Assembly: GCA_035644935.1 (NCBI GenBank)
Contig: DASQNO010000054.1
Location: forward strand, 1 to 37,823
Reading direction: 5' to 3'
Length of the DNA: 37,823 nucleotides
DNA from: CADCVW01 sp035644935
GTDB lineage: Bacteria > Pseudomonadota > Alphaproteobacteria > Sphingomonadales > Sphingomonadaceae
Shown here: in pieces, positions 7,968-15,861 of the stretch
How positions within the stretch are numbered: position 1 is the first letter of the stretch
How the letters are laid out: each line of letters begins with the position of its first letter
The notes under the pieces: generated by a model
Database searches by the model: none
Told to the model about the DNA's origin: nothing
The model's input: only the letters and a program-made list of their open reading frames with translations
Translations under genes and position numbers: made by a program

Positions 7968-8935
7968 AGCGGTTCGCCGTCGGGGAGGGCCCCGGCGGGC
8001 TCGGGCCCTTCCGGTTCCAGCACGGCGGGCTCCTCGGCCGGCAGTTCCTCCTCGATTGTCTCGACTTCCTCGACCGCAACCGCGTCATCCGCGCTTGCCG
8101 TCGGCGGCACTGGATCGGGGGGCGGCACGAGCGCTTCCAGCGCCCGCTCGGCATCCCGGCTGCTTGAAGGCCGCGGCGCCGCCTCGGCGGGCTCGCCATC
8201 CACTGCCATGCGTAGACATTCGTCCAGCCCTTCGCGGCGCACCACGCCCATGCGGCTGAGGATGCTGCCGCCGTACCGCCGCGTGAACCCCGTGGGGGCC
8301 ACCGCGCCGCGCCTCTTGGGCAGCGGCAGCACCGCGGCGATCCGCGCCGCCTCCGTCGGGGTCATCCGGTCCGCGCCGTGATCGAAGTAGCGCCGCGCTC
8401 CGGCCTCCACCCCGTAGGTGCCGATCCCGGTTTCCGCGATGTTGAGGTAGACCTCCATGATCCGGTGCTTGGTCCAGATATTCTCGATCAGAAACGTGAA
8501 CCAGGCCTCCAGCCCTTTGCGGAAGAACCCGCCGCCCTGCCACAGGAACGCGTTCTTGGCGGTCTGCTGGCTGATCGTCGATCCGCCCCGGATGCGCCCG
8601 CCCTCGCGGTACCGCGACCAAGCATCGGCTATCGCCTCCCGGTCGAAACCCTTATGACTGCAAAACTTCGCGTCCTCGCCGGCGATGACGGCTCGCGCCA
8701 TGTCGGGGTCGATCTCGCTCAACGGCCGCCACGCCCGCTCGGCGCCGCGACTATCTCCCAACATCGTGAACGTCACCGGCGGCGCGACCACGGCATAGGC
8801 CAACACCCACAGCACGCTGGCCACGACGAACAGGATGATCGTGGACAGCAGCCACCGCCAGAAGCGAAACGGGCGCGCCCCCTTGCGAGGGCGCGCCCGG
8901 GTGTGAAGCGGTTCGCGGTTGCGGGCGATCTTCAT
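7964..8935 (-). CDS. mtgA: monofunctional biosynthetic peptidoglycan transglycosylase
   Basis: A 323-aa inner-membrane glycosyltransferase (family GT51) that polymerises lipid II into glycan strands. One membrane segment lies at about 27-52 (FWRWLLSTIILFVVASVLWV). GT51 motifs follow: EDAKFCSHKGFD with catalytic Glu87, GGSTISQQTAKNAFLW (117-132), and RIMEVYLNIAETG (158-170) carrying the second acidic residue. There is no transpeptidase domain. The usual family length is about 230-240 aa; this protein carries an extra tail of roughly 80 residues rich in Glu, Pro and Ala. It converges on ybaB with a four-base overlap and lies 18 bases downstream of rpoH, which is read in the same direction. Confidence 0.95.
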   Translation of the reverse strand: MKIARNREPLHTRARPRKGARPFRFWRWLLSTIILFVVASVLWVLAYAVVAPPVTFTMLGDSRGAERAWRPLSEIDPDMARAVIAGEDAKFCSHKGFDREAIADAWSRYREGGRIRGGSTISQQTAKNAFLWQGGGFFRKGLEAWFTFLIENIWTKHRIMEVYLNIAETGIGTYGVEAGARRYFDHGADRMTPTEAARIAAVLPLPKRRGAVAPTGFTRRYGGSILSRMGVVRREGLDECLRMAVDGEPAEAAPRPSSSRDAERALEALVPPPDPVPPTASADDAVAVEEVETIEEELPAEEPAVLEPEGPEPAGALPDGEPL

Positions 8936-8953
8936 GCAGGTCGCCTAGCGAGC

Positions 8954-9850
8954 TTACATCGCGGGGAGAAGCTTCCTCTCGCCCGCGATGTTGATCAGCG
9001 ACTTTTGTAGCTTTTCGAAAGCACGCACCTCGATCTGGCGAATGCGCTCGCGGCTGACGTCATAAACCTGGCTAAGCTCCTCGAGCGTCTTGGGATCTTC
9101 CGACAGACGCCGCTCGGTCAGGATGAACTTCTCGCGGTCGTTCAGCGCCTTCATCGCTTCGCCGAGCAGCTCGTGCCGAACCTCCTTCTCCTCGGCGTCG
9201 GCGATGCGCTCGTCCTGCAATGGGCCGCTGTCGACCAGCCAGTCCTGCCACTCGCCTTCGCCTTCCTCGCGAAGGGGCGCGTTGAGCGAGGTATCGCCGC
9301 CGCGCGCCATGCGCCGGTTCATGGATACAACGTCCGCTTCCGATACTCCGAGGTCGACCGCGATCTTGGTTACATCCTCGGGGCGCATGTCGCCGTCCTC
9401 GAACGCATCGATCTTGTTCTTCATGCGCCGCAGGTTGAAAAAGAGCTTCTTCTGCGCCGCCGTGGTGCCCATCTTCACGAGGCTCCACGAACGAAGAATG
9501 TACTCCTGGATCGAGGCACGGATCCACCACATCGCGTAGGTTGCGAGGCGAAAGCCGCGTTCCGGCTCGAACTTCTTCACGCCCTGCATGAGGCCGATAT
9601 TGCCCTCGGAAATGAGCTCGGACACGGGCAGGCCATATCCGCGATACCCCATTGAAATCTTGGCAACGAGGCGGAGGTGGCTGTTGACGAGCTTGGCGGC
9701 GGCGTCGGTGTCGCCATGTTCGGTCCAGCGCTTGGCGAGCATATACTCCTCTTCCGGGGCGAGGATCGGAAACTTCTTAATCTCGCTCAGGTACCGGTTG
9801 AGTCCCGCCTCGCCACCAGCGGCGGGTATGGTGGCAACGGTCTTGGCCAT
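8954..9850 (-). CDS. rpoH: RNA polymerase sigma factor RpoH (sigma-32)
   Basis: A 298-aa heat-shock sigma factor. Diagnostic is the RpoH box QKKLFFNLR (133-141), which separates it from RpoD. Region 2 is well conserved (NSHLRLVAKISMGYRGYGLP ... EPERGFRLATYAMWWIRASI), and region 4 ends in a helix-turn-helix (YDVSRERIRQIEVRAFEKLQ). I prefer the ATG at 9850 (MAKTVATIPAAGG), which has GGAG 12-13 bases upstream, over an in-frame TTG at 9868. The upstream gene rluD ends at 9903, and an EcfG-type promoter motif lies in its last codons, so rpoH may be induced by the general stress response. Confidence 0.96.
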   Translation of the reverse strand: MAKTVATIPAAGGEAGLNRYLSEIKKFPILAPEEEYMLAKRWTEHGDTDAAAKLVNSHLRLVAKISMGYRGYGLPVSELISEGNIGLMQGVKKFEPERGFRLATYAMWWIRASIQEYILRSWSLVKMGTTAAQKKLFFNLRRMKNKIDAFEDGDMRPEDVTKIAVDLGVSEADVVSMNRRMARGGDTSLNAPLREEGEGEWQDWLVDSGPLQDERIADAEEKEVRHELLGEAMKALNDREKFILTERRLSEDPKTLEELSQVYDVSRERIRQIEVRAFEKLQKSLINIAGERKLLPAM

Positions 9851-9902
9851 GATGTCGGTAATCTCCAATGGCGGCGGATTGGGTGCGCCGTCCGTTCATT
9901 CT

Positions 9903-10856
9903 CTATAACGCAAGCGCCGTGAACAGTTCCTGCATATCGGACGGTATGGGGCTCACGAACGACAAGTTTTGTTTCGATACCGGGTGCCGAAAGCCCAGTC
10001 CAGCCGCATGCAGCGCCTGCCGCGAGAAGCCGAGACGCGATAACAGAGCACGATGCTCGGGCCGCCCCCGCCCATAGATCGGGTCCCCGACCAACGCATG
10101 CCCGATCGAAGCCATGTGTACGCGCACTTGATGCGTGCGCCCCGTTTCCAGCCAGCATTCGACGCTCGCGGCGAAGCGCAGTGGCTTCACGAGCCGCCAA
10201 TGCGTTACCGCCCGTTTACCCCGCGAGGCCTCGACGATCGCCATCTTCTTGCGATCATATGGTGAACGGGCGAGGGGTGCGTCGACCGTACCTTCGGCCG
10301 CACCGGGGACCCCGCCGACGATCGCAGCGTAACGGCGGTCGATGCTGTGGGCCGCGAACTGCAACGAAAGCCCTTCATGCGCCCGGTCCGTCTTAGCCGC
10401 GACGATTAGCCCCGACGTATCCTTGTCGATACGATGTACAATGCCTGGCCGGGCGACGCCGCCGATACCGGATAATCGGCCTGCGCAATGATGCAGCAGC
10501 GCGTTGACCAGTGTTCCATCCAAGTTCCCCGCCGCGGGATGCACGACCATGCCCGCCGGCTTGTCGACGACGATCAGGTCGTCGTCTTCGTAGGCAACCG
10601 TCAAGCCGATCGCCTGCGCCTCGTTGCCCAGCGGCCGCACGGCGGGAAGGCGGATGGCGAACGCCTCGCCGCCCTTGATCTTGCTCGAAGGATCCTGACA
10701 CGCCGCGCCATCGATGAAGACCGCACCAGACGAGATCAGCGCCTTCAGCCGCTCGCGGGACAGGGACGGGACGCTAAGCGCCAGACTGCGGTCGAGCCGG
10801 GAGCCTGCCAAGTCGCTGCCGATTACCCCGTCGATGACCGACGCCCCCACGTCCAT
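9903..10856 (-). CDS. RluA-family 23S rRNA pseudouridine synthase (RluD-like)
   Basis: A 317-aa pseudouridine synthase. An N-terminal S4 domain (RLDRSLALSVPSLSRERLKA) is followed by the catalytic domain with VVDKPAGMVVHPAAG and HRIDKDTSGL, where Asp144 is the expected nucleophile. The later motifs GRTHQVRVHMASIGHALVGD and FSRQALHAAGLGFRHP are intact. The open frame continues 47 codons upstream, but MDVGASVIDG at 10856 starts the conserved protein, and the extra part has no family-like sequence. Domain order and length fit RluD, which modifies helix 69 of 23S rRNA; RluA or RluC specificity cannot be excluded. It diverges from chpT across 140 bases. Confidence 0.92.
   Translation of the reverse strand: MDVGASVIDGVIGSDLAGSRLDRSLALSVPSLSRERLKALISSGAVFIDGAACQDPSSKIKGGEAFAIRLPAVRPLGNEAQAIGLTVAYEDDDLIVVDKPAGMVVHPAAGNLDGTLVNALLHHCAGRLSGIGGVARPGIVHRIDKDTSGLIVAAKTDRAHEGLSLQFAAHSIDRRYAAIVGGVPGAAEGTVDAPLARSPYDRKKMAIVEASRGKRAVTHWRLVKPLRFAASVECWLETGRTHQVRVHMASIGHALVGDPIYGRGRPEHRALLSRLGFSRQALHAAGLGFRHPVSKQNLSFVSPIPSDMQELFTALAL
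9904..9930 (-). promoter_or_regulatory. candidate EcfG-type promoter upstream of rpoH
   Basis: Read on the minus strand: GGAAC (9930-9926), a 16-base spacer, then GTTATAG (from 9909). This resembles the alphaproteobacterial general-stress promoter (GGAAC, about 16-18 bases, then GTT). Initiation would fall roughly 50 bases before the rpoH ATG at 9850. The motif overlaps the 3' end of rluD, so chance occurrence in coding sequence must be considered. Confidence 0.45.
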
Positions 10857-10996
10857 CTCGGATAGGTGGGGCGGCGGAGTGCTTTTCGCAAGCCGCGCCG
10901 GCGAGCCTTGCCTTGGCGGGCGCACGGCGGCATTAGGCGTGACGTCATGGAACCGCTGGCGCCCGTCTTTGCGCCGCGTTTCGGCCAGGAATTGCA

Positions 10997-11629
10997 ATGA
11001 AATCAGTCGAGTTCGCCAGTCTCCTCTGTTCGCGTCTTTGCCATGATCTGCTCTCGCCAGTGGGTGCGCTCAACAATGGTATCGAGCTTCTCGCCGACGA
11101 GCAGGACCCGGAAATGCGCGCGCGCTGTCTGGCGCTCCTGTCGGAATCGGCTCGGGCTTCCGCAAACAAGCTCAAGTTCTTTCGCCTCGCCTTCGGCGCT
11201 GCCGGCGGTTTTGGCGAAGATGTCGACACGCGGGAAGCGCGCGCGGCGATCGAGGGTCTGTTCAATCACGACGGCCGCATCGAGCTTGGCTGGATGGTGG
11301 ACGATGGGTCGCTTAACAAGACGGCGATCAAGGTCCTGCTCAACTTGTCGCTGATCGCTGGTGATGCGCTGGTGCGCGGAGGGCGGTTGGATGTGGGAGC
11401 GGAGCGCGGCTCCGGCGTTGTCGAAGTGGTCGTACGCGCCGAAGGGCCGCGGATCGTTCTGGATGCCGAGCTGAAGCGCGCGCTGGCCGGCGAGCTCGGT
11501 GACGAAGCAGTCGCGCCGCGTGCCGCCGCGGCGTGGCTGGTGCACAGTCTTGTTACCGAGACTGGGGGCGACGTGCAGGTCGCCGAGGACGCCGGCGTGC
11601 TGCTGTTCGGGGCGACGATCCGCGGGTAA
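10997..11629 (+). CDS. chpT: histidine phosphotransferase ChpT
   Basis: A 210-aa protein of the ChpT type: a DHp-like helical hairpin plus a degenerate kinase-like ATPase fold. The phospho-accepting histidine is His16 in SRLCHDLLSPVGALNNGIEL, the characteristic H-D-L-x-x-P motif. The C-terminal half (ALAGELGDEA ... ETGGDVQVAEDAGVLLFGATI) resembles a Bergerat fold without ATP-binding boxes. In Caulobacter, ChpT passes phosphate from CckA to CtrA and CpdR and so governs the cell cycle. The presence of this gene is a strong alphaproteobacterial marker. It is preceded by divergent rluD and followed, 69 bases on, by an amidase gene. Confidence 0.9.
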   Translation: MKSVEFASLLCSRLCHDLLSPVGALNNGIELLADEQDPEMRARCLALLSESARASANKLKFFRLAFGAAGGFGEDVDTREARAAIEGLFNHDGRIELGWMVDDGSLNKTAIKVLLNLSLIAGDALVRGGRLDVGAERGSGVVEVVVRAEGPRIVLDAELKRALAGELGDEAVAPRAAAAWLVHSLVTETGGDVQVAEDAGVLLFGATIRG

Positions 11630-11698
11630 GCGCCGCGTCCGGGCACCCCCGGTGTCTTTGCGCTTGACGCGGCGAATAAACTGAGGCGGCTTATTGCC

Positions 11699-12403
11699 AT
11701 GGACGAGATCATCTCCGCCCCGTCGACCAATTTTGATGCGCGCGCCGCGCCTGTGTCCATCCTGGTGCTGCACTATACCGGGATGACGGACGCTGCCTCC
11801 GCAATCGCCTGGCTTCGCAATCCGGCCTCGAAGGTGTCCTCGCATTATGTCGTGGCCGAGGACGGGCAGGTGCTTCGCCTGGTCGATGAAGGCAATCGCG
11901 CCTGGCACGCAGGCCGCTCGTCTTGGCGCGAGGTTACGGAGGATGTGAATTCTGCGAGCGTGGGGATCGAGATCGTCAACCCGGGGCACGAGTTCGGCTA
12001 CCGCCCCTTTCCCAACGCGCAGATGCGCTCCCTCATTCCCCTGGTGGCGGAGATCGTCGCGCGGCACAGGATCGAGCCGATCAACGTCGTCGGCCATTCC
12101 GACATCGCACCCGCGCGAAAGATCGATCCCGGCGAGTTGTTCGATTGGGAAGCGCTAGCAAGCCGCGGACTCGCGATACCGCGGCCCAAACGAGCGACGA
12201 TGGACCCGCATTGGACGAACCCGGGCTTTCTGCTAGCGCTCAACCGCTTCGGCTATGACGTCGCCGACGGGCCCGCGGCGGTGCGCGCCTTTCAGCGCCG
12301 CTTCCGACCGGAAAACGTCGACGGCATCATCGACGGGCAAAGCCGCGCGGTGCTGCTCTCACTTCTATTGGACCGCGAGCGCCAAACGGCTACACGGCGC
12401 TAG
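11699..12403 (+). CDS. N-acetylmuramoyl-L-alanine amidase with peptidoglycan-binding domain
   Basis: A 234-aa zinc amidase (Amidase_2, AmpD/AmiD group) that cuts the bond between MurNAc and L-Ala. Predicted zinc ligands are His25 (LVLHYTGM), His133 (VVGHSDIAPARKIDPG) and Asp143, with Glu91 (VGIEIVNPG) nearby. After residue 165 comes a small helical peptidoglycan-binding domain (NRFGYDVADGPAAVRAFQRR ... DGIIDGQSRAVL). No signal peptide or lipobox is visible, so it may act in the cytoplasm on recycled muropeptides like AmpD, although the binding domain is more typical of exported AmiD. The last base of its TAG stop is also the first base of the RNase P RNA P1 stem. Confidence 0.93.
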   Translation: MDEIISAPSTNFDARAAPVSILVLHYTGMTDAASAIAWLRNPASKVSSHYVVAEDGQVLRLVDEGNRAWHAGRSSWREVTEDVNSASVGIEIVNPGHEFGYRPFPNAQMRSLIPLVAEIVARHRIEPINVVGHSDIAPARKIDPGELFDWEALASRGLAIPRPKRATMDPHWTNPGFLLALNRFGYDVADGPAAVRAFQRRFRPENVDGIIDGQSRAVLLSLLLDRERQTATRR

Positions 12404-12784
12404 TCAGAGGGTTGGGCGACCGCCGCTAGCCGCTTCATGCGGCGTGGGGAGGAAAGTCCGGGCTCCACGGAAACGACGGTGCCGGCTAACCGCCGGCTGG
12501 GGCGACCCAAGGGAAAGTGCCACAGAAAACAAACCGCCTGCGATGGCCTGATCGTCGTAGGTAAGGGCGAAACGGTGCGGCAAGAGCGCACCGCGGGTTC
12601 GGCAACGAACCCGGCACGGCAAACCCCACCGGGAGCAAGACCGAATAGGGGCGGCACATGGGCTTCGTTCCGGCTCGTCGCCCGGGTTGGTTGCATGAGG
12701 TCTGGAGCAATCCCCGACCAAAGATGAATGGTCGCACAGGCGGAGAGATCCGCCGGACAGAACCCGGCTTACAGACCCTCTGAC
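12403..12784 (+). ncRNA. rnpB: RNase P RNA, bacterial type A
   Basis: The catalytic RNA of tRNA 5' processing. The terminal P1 helix is plain: GTCAGAGGG (12403-12411) pairs perfectly with CCCTCTGAC (12776-12784). Conserved core blocks are present: GAGGAAAGTCCGGGCTC at about 12448-12464, GGTAAGGGCGAAACGGTGCG near 12560, and ACAGAACCCGGCTTACAGAC (12756-12775) before P1 closes. The roughly 382-nt length suits alphaproteobacteria. All open frames over this stretch are shadows. A GC-rich inverted repeat (GCGACC/GGTCGC) lies just downstream but without a T-run. Confidence 0.96.
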
Positions 12785-12900
12785 ACCCCCGTCGCCGCTC
12801 CGCGACCAAGCGGATCCCGCGGTCGCTGGAACCCGCATATCGGCTTGGCGCGGGCGTGCCTCTGTTTGAACATATTTTAAACCGGGGCTGTGCCGCGGGC

Positions 12901-12927
12901 GGAACGAACCGGTTCAACAGAGTTTAT
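12901..12927 (+). promoter_or_regulatory. candidate EcfG-type stress promoter for the DUF2382 pair
   Basis: GGAAC (12901-12905), a 16-base spacer, then GTTTAT (12922-12927), matching the general-stress promoter pattern of alphaproteobacteria. It lies about 30 bases before the ATG at 12956. A direct repeat GGTTCAAC (12911-12918 and 12931-12938) and the palindrome GAACCGGTTC (12906-12915) overlap it and could be an extra operator or chance. Confidence 0.55.
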
Positions 12928-12955
12928 ACGGGTTCAACGAACAACGGGCGACACG

Positions 12956-13363
12956 ATGGCGGAGAGCCGAAACGATACCGTCACAATTCCGATTGCGCAT
13001 GAGGAACTCGTCACTTCCACGCGGGAAGTCGAGACCGGGCGCGTTCGCGTCAAGACCGTCATAGATGAGCATGAGGAAATCATCCGCCAGGAACTGGCGC
13101 GTTCGACGGTCGAGGTAGAGCATGTCGCCATCGACAAAGAAGTCGATGAAATCCCGGCGCCTCGTATGGAGGGCGACACTTACATCATACCTGTAGTCAA
13201 GGAAGTTCTGTTCGTGCGCAAGGCGCTCGTTTTGACAGAAGAGGTCCGACTGCATCGCAAGACCTTCACCGAACAGGTGGAGCAGCCGGTAACGGTGCGG
13301 AGTCAGCGCGCCGTTGTCGAACGTGAAGGATCGGCCGGGCATTCCGGTCGACAGACCCCCTAG
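12956..13363 (+). CDS. DUF2382 (YsnF/AvaK-like) stress protein
   Basis: A 135-aa acidic protein made almost wholly of a DUF2382-like domain: alternating beta segments such as IPIAHEELVTSTREVETGRV, VEVEHVAIDKEVDEIP and YIIPVVKEVLFVRKALVLTE. The start at 12956 (MAESRNDTVTIPI) is preferred to an in-frame upstream start at 12890, because the latter would include the stress promoter. The molecular function of the domain is unknown; Bacillus YsnF is a general-stress protein. It is separated by 12 bases, containing a good ribosome site, from a second DUF2382 gene, so the two are probably one stress-induced operon. Confidence 0.85.
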   Translation: MAESRNDTVTIPIAHEELVTSTREVETGRVRVKTVIDEHEEIIRQELARSTVEVEHVAIDKEVDEIPAPRMEGDTYIIPVVKEVLFVRKALVLTEEVRLHRKTFTEQVEQPVTVRSQRAVVEREGSAGHSGRQTP

Positions 13364-13375
13364 GGAGTAACGAGT

Positions 13376-14269
13376 ATGTCACGCACAATTACAGCATTGT
13401 ACGACAGCCGCACGGACGCGGAAGCGGCACGTGCGCGCCTCACGGCCACCAACATCGATGCGGACAACGTCCGGATTGTCGATCAGAATGAAGCCGGCGG
13501 CTTCGGCGGCGGCTCAGGCGGATCGTCCGGCCATGGTTTTTGGGCTTCCATCAAGGATGTCTTCGTTCCCGACGAGGACCGTCATACCTACGACGAAGGC
13601 CTTCGCCGGGGTGGCGTGATGCTTTATGCCTCCGTTGACGATGACGATGTCGATCGCGCGATTGCGGTTCTGGACGAGACCGGCAGCGTCGACATGGAAG
13701 AGCGCGAGAGCAGCTGGCGCAGCGAAGGCTGGGCCGGGTACACTCCGTCCGCAGGTTCCTCTTATGGCTCTTCATCGTCGATGGACACGACGTCCGGGCT
13801 TGCCGGAACCGGCGCATCGATGACCGGCGGTCATTCCAACGAAGAGCACATCCAGCTTGCGGAGGAAGAGCTGCGGGTTGGTAAGCGCGAGGTCAATCGC
13901 GGCGGTGCGCGCATTCGTACCTATGTGACGGAGCGACCCGTGCAGGAGGAGGTCACCTTGCGGGAAGAGCATGTCAACATCGAGCGTCGCCCGGTTGACA
14001 GCACGACCGGATCGGCAAACCTCGACAACGGCGCGCTGTTTCAGGAGCGTACGATCGAGATGACCGAAACTGCGGAAGAAGCCGTGGTCGATAAGCGTAC
14101 CCGCGTTACCGAGGAGCTGGTGGTCAGCAAGACGGCCGAGCAGCGTACCGAAACCATTTCGGACACGGTGCGCAAGACGGAGGTCGACATCGATGAGACG
14201 ACCGGCACGACCGGCAGCTCCGATCGCGGTATTCTAGGCGGTAGCAGCAGCGATCGCGACCGCTTCTAG
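13376..14269 (+). CDS. general stress protein with GSP17M-like N-terminus and DUF2382 C-terminus
   Basis: A 297-aa protein with three parts. Residues 1-110 resemble the general stress protein 17M domain (ITALYDSRTDAEAARARLTA ... RRGGVMLYASVDDDDVDRAI). A low-complexity Ser/Gly linker follows at about 115-155. From about 157 a DUF2382 domain begins (EEHIQLAEEELRVGKREVNR ... EEVTLREEHVNIERRPVD). The tail is Ser/Thr/Gly-rich. No signal peptide or membrane helix is seen. It has a good GGAG site and follows the smaller DUF2382 gene directly; the likely role is stress survival, mechanism unknown. A strong terminator lies 20 bases after its stop. Confidence 0.85.
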   Translation: MSRTITALYDSRTDAEAARARLTATNIDADNVRIVDQNEAGGFGGGSGGSSGHGFWASIKDVFVPDEDRHTYDEGLRRGGVMLYASVDDDDVDRAIAVLDETGSVDMEERESSWRSEGWAGYTPSAGSSYGSSSSMDTTSGLAGTGASMTGGHSNEEHIQLAEEELRVGKREVNRGGARIRTYVTERPVQEEVTLREEHVNIERRPVDSTTGSANLDNGALFQERTIEMTETAEEAVVDKRTRVTEELVVSKTAEQRTETISDTVRKTEVDIDETTGTTGSSDRGILGGSSSDRDRF

Positions 14270-14288
14270 TTTGACCCGAACGAAAGGA

Positions 14289-14318
14289 GGGGCGGCCGTA
14301 GACGGTCGCCCCTTTTTT
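14289..14318 (+). terminator. intrinsic terminator after the stress operon
   Basis: A 10-bp stem, GGGGCGGCCG (14289-14298) with CGGTCGCCCC (14303-14312), one G-U pair, loop TAGA, followed at once by six T (14313-14318). This is the clearest rho-independent terminator in the window. Confidence 0.93.
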
Positions 14319-14375
14319 GCGTCTGTCAGTAGCGCGTCGGTATCCATAAGCCGCCCCGCTCGTTAGGGACTCCGC

Positions 14376-14909
14376 ATGGCGCGCTCATCACGATCGAACG
14401 ACTGGGGATTCCCCCGCTGGCGCGAATATGGTTCATCGCGCGAAGCGGAGGCAGTTCGCCCGTGTGATCGTCACGGTTGCACAGCCGCCGGAACGCATCC
14501 CGCACCCAAGGCTCCGAACAAGCCCGAGCGGTGGATGTTCTGCCTTGCGCACGCCACCGAATACAATCGCGGATGGGACTACTTCCAGGGGCTGTCCGCC
14601 GAAGACGCGGCCGCCCGTGAGGCTTCGGAAGCGCAGGACGCAGGCGCTTTTGGACAAGCCCGTTACTATGGATGGGGAGGCGCCGGCGACGGTAGCCGCT
14701 CGCGTGAGGAGATGCGCGCGCTGGACGTTTTGGAAGTGGAGGTTGATGTCGACTTCGACACGATCAAGGCCGCGCATCGGCGGCTCGCCAAAGCCAACCA
14801 TCCCGATCTTGCGCCGGGAGACAAGGACGCCGCGCAACGTTTTCAGGCTGTTCAGGCTGCGTACGACGTCCTGCGCCGAGCCGAGGAGCGCCGCGCGTCG
14901 GTCGAGTAG
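14376..14909 (+). CDS. J-domain protein with N-terminal Cys/His cluster
   Basis: A 177-aa DnaJ-like co-chaperone. The J domain is C-terminal (about 112-172): RALDVLEVEVDVDFDTIKAA, then HPD at 142-144 (KANHPDLAPGD), and the closing helix FQAVQAAYDVLRRAEE. HPD would stimulate the ATPase of DnaK. The N-terminal half holds Cys30, Cys35, Cys56 and His59 (CDRHGC ... FCLAH), a possible zinc site; this is inference. There is no Gly/Phe region or DnaJ zinc-finger domain, so it is not canonical DnaJ. The client is unknown. The gene is convergent with the thioesterase gene. Confidence 0.88.
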   Translation: MARSSRSNDWGFPRWREYGSSREAEAVRPCDRHGCTAAGTHPAPKAPNKPERWMFCLAHATEYNRGWDYFQGLSAEDAAAREASEAQDAGAFGQARYYGWGGAGDGSRSREEMRALDVLEVEVDVDFDTIKAAHRRLAKANHPDLAPGDKDAAQRFQAVQAAYDVLRRAEERRASVE

Positions 14910-14928
14910 ACGGCCGCTGCTCGTCCAC

Positions 14929-15387
14929 TCAGATCCAGCTGCCAGTGGAAATGAAAGTGCCCGCGACATGTGCGAGCGGGTCGGCTGGATCGCCGTCATG
15001 CGCGACGCCGCGCACGAATGCTATGTTGCGAGTGATTCGATAGCATTCGCCGCGCCCTATGATGGACTGCGCCGGGCGAGCCGGGCGAAGATAGTCGATG
15101 CGCAGATCAACCGTTGCCTGCGGGGCGAAGCTGTCTCGCTTGACCCAGATCGCCATCGACGTCGCCATGTCCATCAGGCTGACGATCGCTCCTGACGCAA
15201 TGACGCGTGTTTCCAAGTCGGCAATCAGGTGCTCGCCGTAAGGCAGCACCAACTCCGTCCAATCATACCCATGCGCTAAGTAGTCGATGCCGAGCGCCGC
15301 GCCATGTCCGAAACGGCTCGCATAATGCATGAATTGAGCGGCATCAAAGCCTCGGGCAGTGATGCTGTTGCCAGGCGCGTCAGTCAT
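14929..15387 (-). CDS. PaaI-family hotdog-fold thioesterase
   Basis: A 152-aa protein with a hotdog fold, probably a multimeric acyl-CoA thioesterase. Visible motifs: an N-terminal helix with HYASRFGHGAALGIDYL, then ASGAIVSLMDMATSMAIW, which replaces the classic HGG(x)2(S/T)L(A/M)D helix region, and LRIDYLRPARPAQSIIGRGE on the central strand. The substrate cannot be predicted. Its ATG follows the TGA of sufE with no spacer, so the two are co-translated. No membrane or export signal is seen. Confidence 0.85.
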   Translation of the reverse strand: MTDAPGNSITARGFDAAQFMHYASRFGHGAALGIDYLAHGYDWTELVLPYGEHLIADLETRVIASGAIVSLMDMATSMAIWVKRDSFAPQATVDLRIDYLRPARPAQSIIGRGECYRITRNIAFVRGVAHDGDPADPLAHVAGTFISTGSWI

Positions 15388-15816
15388 TCAGGAGCCGACG
15401 CCTGCGGACGCGTAGCGCTCCGCAGTCTCGCGAATGAGAGCGATCATGTTGGGGATGCCTTGCGTGCGATTTGAGCTTAGCTGACCGCTGAGATCGAATG
15501 GTGCCAGCGCGTCCTCAACGCTCGTGCGCAGTATGTCGTCCGCCGAGCGATCTTGCACGGCCATGAGCACCAGCGCGATAATGCCTTTCGTGATGGCGGC
15601 GTTGCTGTCCGCAAGGAAGTGGAGCCGTTCCTCCACGGGCTGCGGATAAACCCAGACCGAGGCCGAACAGCCCCGCACCAGCGTGGCGTCAGTCTTCAGG
15701 GCGTCCGGCATGTCTTCCAGGGCGCGACCGAGATCGATCAGCAAACGGTACCGCTCGTCCGGTTCAAGCAGTTCATACTCGTCGAACACGTCTGGCAAGG
15801 TGGCGGGCAGGGACAT
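15388..15816 (-). CDS. sufE: SufE-family sulfur acceptor protein
   Basis: A 142-aa protein of the SufE family, which accepts persulfide sulfur from a cysteine desulfurase and passes it to the Suf scaffold. The acceptor is Cys50 in the conserved VRGCSASVWVYPQ segment. Other typical parts are LEPDERYRLLIDLGRALEDMP near the N-terminus and SADDILRTSVEDALAPFDL / LSSNRTQGIPNMIALIRETA in the C-terminal half. Length matches the E. coli protein (138 aa). It heads a two-gene unit with the thioesterase. Possible partners encoded here are the two desulfurases at 509-2781, although the usual partner SufS is not in the window. Confidence 0.94.
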   Translation of the reverse strand: MSLPATLPDVFDEYELLEPDERYRLLIDLGRALEDMPDALKTDATLVRGCSASVWVYPQPVEERLHFLADSNAAITKGIIALVLMAVQDRSADDILRTSVEDALAPFDLSGQLSSNRTQGIPNMIALIRETAERYASAGVGS

Positions 15817-15861
15817 AAGCTACAGTTAGGGGCGCGAGCACCGCGGCGCCAGCGCGTGCAG

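Noticed and set aside
11664..11700. TTGACG as a -35 box for the amidase gene
   Set aside because: No acceptable -10 element at 16-18 bases spacing.
12801..12832. GC-rich inverted repeat after rnpB as a terminator
   Set aside because: Stem is present but no T-run follows; evidence is too weak to call.
12400..12917. Several ORFs on both strands around 12400-12917
   Set aside because: They cover the RNase P RNA, whose conserved core and P1 helix explain the sequence.
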